Origin: G963676095 sp963676095
GTDB lineage: Bacteria; Bacteroidota; Bacteroidia; Bacteroidales; Prolixibacteraceae
Direction: 5' to 3'
Length of the DNA: 64,000 bases
NCBI GenBank assembly: GCA_963676095.1
Contig: OY781040.1
Coordinates: 6,696,001 to 6,760,000 of the forward strand
Shown: positions 36,572 to 44,820 of the stretch, piece after piece
How positions within the stretch are numbered: position 1 is the stretch's first letter
How the letters are laid out: every line of letters starts with the position of its first letter
The notes under the pieces: model-generated
What the model was told of the DNA's origin: nothing
Database searches by the model: none
What the model saw: only the letters and a program-made list of their open reading frames with translations
Translations under genes and position numbers: made by a program

Positions 36572-38902
36572 ATGAAATTAATAAAAAACCTACTAAGAAT
36601 CGTTAGAAAAAACAAACTTGATTCTTTCCTGAACATGGTTGGTCTCTCTGTTGCCATGGTGGTATTTATTTTTATCACCTTGTATGTTAAAAATGAAGTT
36701 ACCTTCGACACCTATCATCCTCATGCCGACTGTATTTTCCGCGTCACAACTTCGCTTACTTCACCAGCAGGGCAAAGTTCTGATATGGCTCTCGCTAATC
36801 CTCCATTTGTACAGATTTTAAAAAATGAATGTCCCGAAATCGAAGAATTTGCATGTGTAAAGGCAAATGGGAATTATACCGTCACTTTCAATAAAAATGA
36901 ATATAAAAACTTAACTATCAGGGCAGCAACCCCTTCGATTTTCAAGCTGTTCTCCTATCCTGCCGTTTTGGGAAATTCATCTGAGTTTTTAATTGCTCCA
37001 AATACGATCGTTTTGACGGAGTCGCTTTCCAAAAGCATTTTTGGAAAGAACTCACCCATTGGCGAAAAGTTAGTAATCGGGAAAACCGACTACCAGGTGA
37101 CCGGCGTGATTGAAGACTTGCCAGGCAATACCGATCTTCAGTTTGATGCATTAATCCCATCTGATTTTAATGGCACAGGACAAATATTCTTTTGGGGAGA
37201 TTACTATGTCTATATCAGGACAATCCATTCAGATGTGTCCGAATTAAATTCAAAAATTGAAAGAATTACTGATGAAAAATATGCTAATTTTTTAAAAGGG
37301 ATTGGTAGATTCAAGCTGGTTCATCACCTTCAACCCTTAAAAAATATTCATTTTGAAAACTTTCTTTTGGCCGACACGCCCAAAGGAAATAAAACAAGTG
37401 TTTATGTTTTCTCTATGATTGCGTTACTGATCCTTCTTGTTGCCGGAATTAACTATACCAACCTGACACTGGCGCAACTAGAAAAAAGGGACCGGGAATT
37501 TTCAATCCGTAAAACACTTGGTTGCGGGAAGCGATGGATTTTTTATCACATTATTAGCGAGTCGGTTCTCAATTTGCTAATAGCTTCTATTATTTCAGTG
37601 GTACTTGCCGTAATCTTGCTACCCTACTTTAATGTCTTGTTTGCTAAAAAATTCGCTATCGTTTCTATCTTTAAAATAGCCCTGCCCCTTTTGGCAGCAT
37701 TCATTGTCTTAGGGATAATCGCCGGTACCTACCCTGCATTTAAAACTGCAAAAAATTCAACTATCAAACAATCCGGATTTGGCCTGTTCGGAAAGTCATT
37801 GGTCACCTTTCAGAATGCAGTTGCCATTGTAATGATCGTAGGATTGTTCATTATTTGGAACCAGGTTCATTTTATGAAAAATGCTGACTTGGGTTTTAAC
37901 AAAAACCAGTTACTGGCAATCTCACTTCCTTCTGAACCAGAAAAATTTCCGGGGAAAGAAGTTTTACGGCAGGAATTTTCATCACTTCCCGAAATATCTT
38001 CACTCTCTTTTGGAGGAGGAGGAACATTACTTGGAGAAACTAAAAACTGGATGAAAGAAATTATGGTGGTAAAAGATGGTGAAGGCAACAATGTTCATTT
38101 TGTCCTGAACCAGCCAGAAATTGACGAAAATTATATCGATTTATTTGGGATTAAATTACTCGAAGGAAGAAATTTTAGATCGGCTGTGCCTGGTAGTGCA
38201 GAAACCCCGGTGATCATAAACGAATCCTATGCCGGAATAATGGGATGGAAGGATCCCATTGGAAAGATATTGGATGAAACCCCGAAACAAAAAGTGATCG
38301 GTGTGGTTAAAAATTTTCACTACGATGCGTTGAGCAATCCAATCGAACCGTTGAAATTTAAACTGTTGACCGGAAATCCGTCCTATCTTTTCTTAAAGAC
38401 TGATCCTAAAAATCTGAGAATTATTCAAAAAAAATGGAAAAGCATTTTTGGCGATGAACCCTTTGAATACCAGTTTGTGGATCAACACATGGCCAGTTTA
38501 TACCAGAAAAATGAGAAAGAGATGGCCATTTTTTCCTATCTGACATTGATCGCCATGTTAATTTCGTGTTTAGGATTGTATGGACTGGCATCACATTTTA
38601 TCATTAACCGCACCAAAGAAATTGGCATCCGCAAAATAAATGGCGCCACTATTTCAGAAGTACTTGCCATGCTTAACTGCGACTTCGTAAAATGGGTGGT
38701 CATTGCTTTTGTAATAGCCATACCCATTGCGTATTACGCCATGAACAAATGGCTGGAAAGCTTCGCCTACAAAACAGAACTGAGCTGGTGGATTTTTGCA
38801 CTGGCAGGTTTGCTGGCGTTGGGAATTGCGTTGCTGACGGTGAGTTGGCAAAGCTGGAAAGCTGCAACGAGGAACCCGGTGGAGGCGCTGAGGTATGAAT
38901 AA
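36572..38902 (+). CDS. FtsX/MacB-type ABC permease P7
   Basis: 776-residue permease with basic lead (NLLRIVRKNKLDSFLNMVG), helix 1 and DCIFRVTTS. The last module reads KEIGIRKINGATISEVL, closest to P4 at this motif. The tail WLESFAYKTELSWW shares features of P1 (TEL) and P2 (ESF), as expected if pieces of the 3' region have been exchanged among copies. It ends 12 bases before P8, the tightest permease-permease spacing in the array. Confidence 0.85.
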   Translation: MKLIKNLLRIVRKNKLDSFLNMVGLSVAMVVFIFITLYVKNEVTFDTYHPHADCIFRVTTSLTSPAGQSSDMALANPPFVQILKNECPEIEEFACVKANGNYTVTFNKNEYKNLTIRAATPSIFKLFSYPAVLGNSSEFLIAPNTIVLTESLSKSIFGKNSPIGEKLVIGKTDYQVTGVIEDLPGNTDLQFDALIPSDFNGTGQIFFWGDYYVYIRTIHSDVSELNSKIERITDEKYANFLKGIGRFKLVHHLQPLKNIHFENFLLADTPKGNKTSVYVFSMIALLILLVAGINYTNLTLAQLEKRDREFSIRKTLGCGKRWIFYHIISESVLNLLIASIISVVLAVILLPYFNVLFAKKFAIVSIFKIALPLLAAFIVLGIIAGTYPAFKTAKNSTIKQSGFGLFGKSLVTFQNAVAIVMIVGLFIIWNQVHFMKNADLGFNKNQLLAISLPSEPEKFPGKEVLRQEFSSLPEISSLSFGGGGTLLGETKNWMKEIMVVKDGEGNNVHFVLNQPEIDENYIDLFGIKLLEGRNFRSAVPGSAETPVIINESYAGIMGWKDPIGKILDETPKQKVIGVVKNFHYDALSNPIEPLKFKLLTGNPSYLFLKTDPKNLRIIQKKWKSIFGDEPFEYQFVDQHMASLYQKNEKEMAIFSYLTLIAMLISCLGLYGLASHFIINRTKEIGIRKINGATISEVLAMLNCDFVKWVVIAFVIAIPIAYYAMNKWLESFAYKTELSWWIFALAGLLALGIALLTVSWQSWKAATRNPVEALRYE

Positions 38903-38914
38903 ATACAAAATAAA

Positions 38915-41209
38915 ATGATAACGCAACAACTTAAAAACGCGTTTCGGATAATCCTGAAACGAAAAGTAATCTTTGGAATTATTGTATTGAGCCTTCTGGT
39001 AGGCTTTACAACAGTATTTTTACTTACTGGCTTTATATTCGATGAGTATGCAGTAGACGGTTTTCACAAAAACAAAAACCGAATTGTTCGTCTGCAATCG
39101 GACGACCCCTGGGTTGCAGGCCAGAAAATGAACCACATCACGTATGCCGCACCCGAATATTTAAGAAGCAACTTTCCTGAAATTCAGGATTATTGCCAAT
39201 GGAATAAACAAGGCTATGATCAGGTGGTTGCCAATAACAATACCTACTACCAAAACCTCGATCTGTTTGAAACAACCCCTGGATTTTTCAACCTTTTTTC
39301 TTATCAGTTTCTCGAAGGAAGCCCGGCCAGCGCTTTATCTGGTAACAGCATTGTGCTCTCGGAGAAAACAGCCCGCATGTTTTTTGGAGATAAAAAAGCC
39401 CTCGGCAATTCAGTACTTATAAAAACAAAAGGGGGCGACCAGGGGTACACTGTATCTGCAGTAGTAACTCAGCCCGGAAAATCTCATATTCATTTTGATT
39501 TGTTGACATTAATCAACGGGAAGCAATTGCGCGGCACCGACGCCTATTTGTTGCTGAAAGAGAATACCGATCAAAAAAAACTGGAAGAAAAAATGCTCCT
39601 CAAAAAATCAATGATCCCTTTCTTCTGGGAAGGCAAGACGGTGAATCTTTATCTAAACAACTTAAAGTCGATAAATATTACACCCGAAGTTGAAAGCAAA
39701 ATAGTTGTCTCGCTGGCTATTGCCGCTATTGTATTGTTTATAGCTTTTTTCAATTTTATCAATCTGTTCATCAACCTGATTATGGACAGAGGAAAAGAAC
39801 TGGGACTGATCAGGATTATCGGGGGAACCAACAAAACCCTGGTCTATAAGCTGGGAGTAGAATTCTTGATTATGATCTTTATCTCATTGATATTAAGTAT
39901 TATATTTTTGAAGTTCTTGTTGCCTTTTTTCAATCAGTTAAACGGGAGCGATTTGTCATTCAACAGTTTCTTCCAGCCCCAACTATTATTCATTATCCTT
40001 GGAATAGTTTGTATTGTGGTGTTACTAAGCTACATTAGTGTTTACCTGTTTCTAAAAAAAATACAAAAAACGACAAACCTCATTAAATCCGGTCTCGTAA
40101 TGGGAAAAAACCGGAAACTTTCGATTGTCAATACCGTTCAATATTCCGTTTCAATTGCACTTATTATCTGTACAATTACGCTCTATCGTCAGGTGAATTT
40201 TATCCATAATAAACCAATTGGTATCGACAGGGAAGTGATTGAATTCAGACTCCCGGCATCATTCGGCGACAAGAAACAAGCCTTTAAAAACAATCTTCTC
40301 GGACATTCGTCTATCGAAAAGGTTTCTGTTTGCAGTGCGTCGCCTGTGAAAGAGGCTGCCATGGTCAATTGGAAATACGACGATAATGGAGAGAAGAAAG
40401 AATATACCACCCTGCTATTCCAAGGTGATGAAAATTATGTCAATACACTTCATATAGAACTTATTGAAGGCAATGAAATTACCCCAACAATTACCGGGCG
40501 GAACAATCTATGTTATATCAATGAGGCAATGGTTAGGTTTCACCAGTTGAAAGATCCAATTGGAAAAATGGTTCCCGGTTCGACTATGAAAATTGCAGGG
40601 GTTGTAAAAAATTTTCATTGGAACGGGTTAGAAAGTTTGGTGCCCCCCGCTGTTGTTGTTGTAAATAACGAAGGAAGGAACCTCTTGGTAAAGATTAAAG
40701 CAGGTCAAACAGATGCCGGGATTCAGTTTATAAAGTTGGTTTGGAAAGAGTTGATACCAGGTTATCCTTTTGAATATTATACTATTGGTGGACAATTTAA
40801 CGACAAACACAAAAAATACGAAATGCTGGTTCAATTCATATCCTTTTTCTGCATCATTTCCATTCTCCTTTCATCGATGGGGCTACTGGCGTTATCACTG
40901 TTTTCCATCCGGCGAAAAGTGAAAGAAATCGGCATACGCAAAGTAAACGGTGCCAATGTGTTTGAGGTATTGATCATGATAAACAACAAGCTGACTGGCT
41001 GGATTTTGGTTGGATTCCTGATTGCCTGCCCTGTTGGAGGATACATCATGCACCGCTGGCTCGAAAATTTTGCCTACAAAACTACTTTAAGCTGGTGGAT
41101 ATTTGCCCTGTCAGGATTACTGGCATTGGGAATTGCTTTGCTGACGGTTTCTTTTCAGTCATGGAAAGCAGCTACGCGAAACCCGGTGGAAGCGCTAAGG
41201 TATGAATAA
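38915..41209 (+). CDS. FtsX/MacB-type ABC permease P8
   Basis: 764-residue permease, last and shortest of the array, mainly because its first periplasmic domain is shorter. NRIVRLQSDD replaces the more usual RIYRV motif. The last module has KEIGIRKVNGANVFEVL, and then a divergent stretch (NNKLTGWILVGFLIACPVGGY) before the constant tail starts at RWLENFAYKTTLSWW. One tail change is VSFQSW for VSWQSW. A 12-bp inverted repeat follows at 41283 and the array ends here. Confidence 0.85.
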   Translation: MITQQLKNAFRIILKRKVIFGIIVLSLLVGFTTVFLLTGFIFDEYAVDGFHKNKNRIVRLQSDDPWVAGQKMNHITYAAPEYLRSNFPEIQDYCQWNKQGYDQVVANNNTYYQNLDLFETTPGFFNLFSYQFLEGSPASALSGNSIVLSEKTARMFFGDKKALGNSVLIKTKGGDQGYTVSAVVTQPGKSHIHFDLLTLINGKQLRGTDAYLLLKENTDQKKLEEKMLLKKSMIPFFWEGKTVNLYLNNLKSINITPEVESKIVVSLAIAAIVLFIAFFNFINLFINLIMDRGKELGLIRIIGGTNKTLVYKLGVEFLIMIFISLILSIIFLKFLLPFFNQLNGSDLSFNSFFQPQLLFIILGIVCIVVLLSYISVYLFLKKIQKTTNLIKSGLVMGKNRKLSIVNTVQYSVSIALIICTITLYRQVNFIHNKPIGIDREVIEFRLPASFGDKKQAFKNNLLGHSSIEKVSVCSASPVKEAAMVNWKYDDNGEKKEYTTLLFQGDENYVNTLHIELIEGNEITPTITGRNNLCYINEAMVRFHQLKDPIGKMVPGSTMKIAGVVKNFHWNGLESLVPPAVVVVNNEGRNLLVKIKAGQTDAGIQFIKLVWKELIPGYPFEYYTIGGQFNDKHKKYEMLVQFISFFCIISILLSSMGLLALSLFSIRRKVKEIGIRKVNGANVFEVLIMINNKLTGWILVGFLIACPVGGYIMHRWLENFAYKTTLSWWIFALSGLLALGIALLTVSFQSWKAATRNPVEALRYE

Positions 41210-41282
41210 CCCATTCATGTGGCAAACTGAAGTGTTATGGAAAACTTTGACAAAGAATTGAAAAAGTTATCGAAATCAGGAA

Positions 41283-41326
41283 ACAGGTACACGCTTTCTA
41301 TTCAACAAAATCCAGCGTGTACCTGT
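41283..41326 (+). terminator. inverted repeat after the array, possible terminator
   Basis: ACAGGTACACGC at 41283-41294 and GCGTGTACCTGT at 41315-41326 are a perfect 12-bp inverted repeat with a 20-nt loop, followed by CTTTTG. The loop is long and the T run short for a standard terminator. It is the only strong hairpin after P8, in the 203-bp gap before the CWC gene. Confidence 0.4.
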
Positions 41327-41412
41327 CTTTTGTTGAAATGGGGCAAAATACCCGCAATGACGGGAACCTGGGTAAATTGCACTCGAATATTTTGGCTTTT
41401 CATTAATTATAG

Positions 41413-41622
41413 TCATTGGCCTTTAATATCCCCTGACCGGATCAGCTCCTGAATGCAGTTATTACACAGGCACCCATCGTAGGTGGCCGCAATATAATCC
41501 TGTATTTTTTCCGGGATTTCAAGGGATAAACACCAGCAATCCATGCCACCGGTACACGCTACCGGCTTACCGCATCTCGGACAATCCCGTTGTTCATATT
41601 TCGATAAGGCAACATTATCCAT
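41413..41622 (-). CDS. cysteine-rich CWC family protein
   Basis: A 69-residue protein with eight cysteines in the pattern CPRCGK, DCWC and CLCNNC, which matches the small Cys-rich CWC family. The spacing suggests binding of one or two metal ions. The function of the family is not known to me. It starts 15 bases after the stop of a 44-residue frame and is the last gene of the leftward metE-transporter-porin block. Confidence 0.75.
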   Translation of the reverse strand: MDNVALSKYEQRDCPRCGKPVACTGGMDCWCLSLEIPEKIQDYIAATYDGCLCNNCIQELIRSGDIKGQ

Positions 41623-41637
41623 TTATGTTAAATTTTT

Positions 41638-41772
41638 TCAGATAATCCGCTCACGGGCTGTCAGCTTTCCTTTCGAATGCTGACGCGATTCATACCCTGA
41701 TTCATACTGCTCACGTAACTTATCGTTCCGTTCGTTAAAGCGCATAAATGTTTTTCTGTGATCATGTGCCAT
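41638..41772 (-). CDS. 44-residue frame resembling the N-terminus of acyl-CoA carboxylase carboxyltransferase
   Basis: ATG at 41770-41772 opens a 44-codon frame that ends in TGA at 41638-41640. The end of the product, RQHSKGKLTARERII, is strongly reminiscent of the segment near the N-terminus of propionyl/methylmalonyl-CoA carboxylase beta chains (KQHxxGKLTARERI). The start is His/Arg-rich (MAHDHRKTF). It is either a small protein of its own or the remnant of a carboxylase gene lost downstream. Spacing to the porin (9 bases) and CWC gene (15 bases) suits an operon member. Confidence 0.5.
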   Translation of the reverse strand: MAHDHRKTFMRFNERNDKLREQYESGYESRQHSKGKLTARERII

Positions 41773-41781
41773 ATCTATTTA

Positions 41782-43092
41782 TTAAATAGCCAGTTGAATC
41801 TGAAAAATCATTGTTCCTGGATGCCTGTCAACCTCATCAGCCTGTTCATTCAATTCAGGTCTTAAAGAGTATTGCAGGCTAAGTTTAAATTTTTGTCCCG
41901 CAATATAATAGTTCATACCAAAATCATGATTCCAAAGGATCACAGGTAATGCCTCTAAATTTTTCTCAGAGAGTGCATAAAATAGCTGGACCCGTCCCGG
42001 AACATTCAGAAAATGATCAGAAAAGAGATAACCGCACGTAGTGTACCAGGTGGAACCTGTCCCTATTTTATATTCGCTATTCCCGGCACCTTCAGGCCCT
42101 GAACCTCCTGACCAGATATTCATTGTCCCGAAAGTGCGCAGGTAATTTTTCCCGAAGTCGAAATTATAGAAAACCGAATAAACAGAAATGGCTTTCCCCC
42201 TTTCAAAAGGCATTTCAAAAAAGCAATCTGTTCCAAGCAATATTCTATTTTTTAACTGTTTTACACCCTCTTTGCTGAATTCTGCTATCGAATTCGGGTA
42301 AATATCAAACCCTGCGCCGAGATTGAGAAGACGTTTCTTCCCGAGATAGGACATATCCACGTATGGTGTGTTGAAATATTCTTTATCGAAGAAATGGAAT
42401 GCCGCATATCCTTTGTATTCAAGATCAGGTGAGGAAAATTCATATCCCGTATCTGGTTCCGGAACATCGGGAACGCCATCATAAACAAAAGGTTTAGAGA
42501 CAACAGCACGGTATGAAACCGGACCGGCTGTCCCTTTCATGAAAATGCCAAGCTGCCTGGATTCCAGGTCCGTATGGTTAACAGACGGATAATTGAATCC
42601 CGGGTTATCGGTGGTTAGTGTTTTTTGGAAACTCGTGTTCGATAATCGGGAAATGCCATTCCATCCGCTAAGACCGAAACCAACATAACAAACATTTGCA
42701 CTAACCCGGAACATGCCCCATATATCATGAAAATAGAGTTGTGGTTTTGATCTGGTAGTACAAAGGTTATTAAATCCGAACTGGGTGTATAAAAAAATCC
42801 TGTCTCCAAAGTTATTGTACATCGAAAACCGGGTGCGCCGCAGAGCAAAATCGGTTTCTGAGTTAAGCATTTCACCCGTTTGCGAAGCCGTTCCATCGTT
42901 TAAGGTGGTATTTCTTATCCAGAATTGGGTCGCAAATGAAATTTTAGACCAGACACTACTGTCAGCATTCAGGTAAAACTTGATTTCATTTTTTAACAAC
43001 TGATCAACCTTAACGGGAGAAGCTCCCAAAATAGTGCCCGACACCAACAGAAAAAATAACCCAATAAATGCGAAAATTTTTAATTTCATCAA
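41782..43092 (-). CDS. outer-membrane porin, phosphate-selective porin O/P-like
   Basis: A 436-residue protein with a signal peptide (about 1-24, ending GASP) and a long series of alternating strands rich in Tyr, Phe and Gly. It ends HPGTMIFQIQLAI, with an aromatic/hydrophobic C-terminal strand. The motif RRTRFSMYNNFGDRIFLYTQFG near 90 fits the OprO/OprP-like group. Substrate selectivity cannot be read. It starts 11 bases after the stop of the AspT-type transporter, so outer and inner membrane transport may work on the same compound. Confidence 0.7.
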   Translation of the reverse strand: MMKLKIFAFIGLFFLLVSGTILGASPVKVDQLLKNEIKFYLNADSSVWSKISFATQFWIRNTTLNDGTASQTGEMLNSETDFALRRTRFSMYNNFGDRIFLYTQFGFNNLCTTRSKPQLYFHDIWGMFRVSANVCYVGFGLSGWNGISRLSNTSFQKTLTTDNPGFNYPSVNHTDLESRQLGIFMKGTAGPVSYRAVVSKPFVYDGVPDVPEPDTGYEFSSPDLEYKGYAAFHFFDKEYFNTPYVDMSYLGKKRLLNLGAGFDIYPNSIAEFSKEGVKQLKNRILLGTDCFFEMPFERGKAISVYSVFYNFDFGKNYLRTFGTMNIWSGGSGPEGAGNSEYKIGTGSTWYTTCGYLFSDHFLNVPGRVQLFYALSEKNLEALPVILWNHDFGMNYYIAGQKFKLSLQYSLRPELNEQADEVDRHPGTMIFQIQLAI

Positions 43093-43103
43093 AACTCACT
43101 TAT

Positions 43104-44765
43104 CTATTTATAAAAAATCAAAATCAGTACCTGGGCCAATAAAACACGCAGAAACATGACCAATGGGTAAACAGTTGCATAGGCTGTCGATTGTGCCTGT
43201 CCCGGGGCCAGTGAATTAGCGTATTCCAAGGCAGGAGGATCGGTCATTGAGCCGGATAAAAGCCCGCAAACAGACAAATAATTAAAATTCATCAGCCTGG
43301 CAATTATTCCTGTAACCAGAATGGGAAGCAACGTAATTGCAGCGCCGTATATCATCCAGATATATCCGCCGTTAGCAATGGTCTGTACAAAATTCTGTCC
43401 CGACGACAAACCGACACAGGCAAGGAACAGCACAATTCCCAGTTCACGAATAAACAGGTTGGCTCCTGGTGTCATGTAAAAACTAAGCTTTCCTGCACGT
43501 CCTTTATACCCCAGAAAAAGGGCAACAAGTAAAGGCCCTCCTGCAAGCCCCAGCTTGGCGGGTGCCGGTAAGCCCGGAATAGAAAAAGGAATACTACCGA
43601 TAAGTACGCCACCTAAAATTCCAATCAGTACCGGGATAATATTGGGGTGGGAAAGTTCTTTGACAGAATTTCCAAGAAGCCCGGATACCTCCTTTAATGC
43701 CTTACGTTCTCCGACAATTCTTAAGGTATCTCCAAATTCAAGAGAATCTTCATCTGTAGCCATAACTTCCATTCCCGCCCTGAAAATCCGGGTAATATTA
43801 ACCGGGAACCGACGGGACAACCCGATTTGCCCGATAGTCTTTCCGGCCATACTTTTATTTGTGAAGACGACATGCTTCATCCCCAATTTACCGGTTATGT
43901 CAAGATCTCCTGTTTTGGATAAAGTACCGACTTTAAGTTCCAGTCCGGGAAAATTTTGTTCTGTGGAAACACCATATAAGACATCTCCTCCTCTTAGAAT
44001 TTCATCTTCTTCAGGCATAAAAAATTCACCATCCCGCCACATCCTTGATAATACGAATTCGCCGGAAAGTGTTGTCCGCATAAAAGATATCGATTTTCCT
44101 ATCAACGCCTGATTTACAACTTTCAGGTTTACAGCGCCCGGCCTACCGGAAAGACCGGATATTTCCCGTTGGTACTTCTCATTTTCGTCTTTCACGGAAA
44201 TCCGAAAAATATAACGGATTAGGATCATTGCCAGGATAATCCCGAGGATACCAAACGGATAGGCAACAGCGTAGGCCATACCGGTAAGCTGGGACAGACT
44301 TTCCTGCCCTGCCATTTGTTCTGAAATAACCTGTTGTGCGGCTCCCAGGCCTGGCGTATTGGTGACGGCCCCGCACATGATTCCGGCAATAACCGGGGAT
44401 GGAATGTCCAAGGCAAGCTTGAAAACGACCGCAATAACAAATCCAAGAACAACTATAATCATGGCAAGGAGATTCATTTTCAGACCATCATGACGGAGCG
44501 ATGAAAAAAAGCGCGGCCCTACTTCCAGTCCGATGGAATACACAAAAAGGATTAAGCCAAACTCTTTAACAAAATGCAATACTTCCGGGTTAAAGCTTGC
44601 ACCGAGATGTCCGAGAAATAATCCGGAAAACAAAACACCTGCAATTCCCAATTTGATCCGGAAAACCTTTATTTTCCCAATCAAGATCCCGGAAATACCT
44701 GTCAGGCTGAGAAAAATAAGGGTTGAGGCAATCCCAGGCTTAAAAAAAAGGTTAATTAGTTCCAT
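43104..44765 (-). CDS. AspT/YidE-type transporter with two TrkA-C domains
   Basis: A 553-residue inner-membrane protein of the aspartate:alanine exchanger (AAE) family. About five helices (1-190) are followed by two soluble TrkA_C (RCK-C) domains (about 205-370) and five more helices (about 380-550). The two membrane halves carry the duplicated motif seen as ELGLILFVYSIGLEVG-like: EFGLILFVYSIGLEVGP in the first and ELGIVLFLACVGLSSG in the second. Family members are poorly characterised. It starts 55 bases after metE and precedes a porin, so it may be under the same riboswitch. Methionine-related or amino-acid transport is a guess from that position. Confidence 0.83.
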   Translation of the reverse strand: MELINLFFKPGIASTLIFLSLTGISGILIGKIKVFRIKLGIAGVLFSGLFLGHLGASFNPEVLHFVKEFGLILFVYSIGLEVGPRFFSSLRHDGLKMNLLAMIIVVLGFVIAVVFKLALDIPSPVIAGIMCGAVTNTPGLGAAQQVISEQMAGQESLSQLTGMAYAVAYPFGILGIILAMILIRYIFRISVKDENEKYQREISGLSGRPGAVNLKVVNQALIGKSISFMRTTLSGEFVLSRMWRDGEFFMPEEDEILRGGDVLYGVSTEQNFPGLELKVGTLSKTGDLDITGKLGMKHVVFTNKSMAGKTIGQIGLSRRFPVNITRIFRAGMEVMATDEDSLEFGDTLRIVGERKALKEVSGLLGNSVKELSHPNIIPVLIGILGGVLIGSIPFSIPGLPAPAKLGLAGGPLLVALFLGYKGRAGKLSFYMTPGANLFIRELGIVLFLACVGLSSGQNFVQTIANGGYIWMIYGAAITLLPILVTGIIARLMNFNYLSVCGLLSGSMTDPPALEYANSLAPGQAQSTAYATVYPLVMFLRVLLAQVLILIFYK

Positions 44766-44781
44766 TTTTGTTTTTTTTAAA

Positions 44782-44805
44782 GGAGGAAACCCGCTGGTTC
44801 CCTCC
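44782..44805 (-). other. hairpin between metE and the transporter gene
   Basis: On the minus strand GGAGGGAACC pairs with GGTTTCCTCC (one G-U) around AGCG, followed by only three T and then A. It could be a weak attenuator or a transcript-end stabiliser; it does not look like a full terminator. Confidence 0.45.
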
Positions 44806-44820
44806 TCTGATGCAATCTAT

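Larger units (their letters stand above)
23066..41209 (+). repeat. dispersed 3'-end repeat of the permease genes (nine copies)
   Basis: The last 153 bases of each permease gene (from the codon for W of WLENF/WLESF to the stop) recur at 23066-23218, 25444-25596, 29317-29469, 31680-31832, 34048-34182 (18 bases shorter), 36392-36544, 38750-38902 and 41057-41209, plus the orphan copy 26888-27040. The final bases are almost invariant: AACCCGGTGGAGGCGCTGAG occurs unchanged in P1, P2 and P7, and others differ by one or two bases, including at silent positions. Upstream parts of the genes are not similar at the DNA level by eye. Confidence 0.8.

Noticed and set aside
41237..41452. 71-codon plus-strand frame after P8
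   Set aside because: It starts at a spacing like that of the array genes, but it contains the inverted repeat, runs into the CWC gene on the other strand and has no protein features.
43555..44112. 185-codon plus-strand frame antisense to the AspT-type transporter
   Set aside because: It mirrors the TrkA-C domains of a convincing gene and shows no motif of its own.
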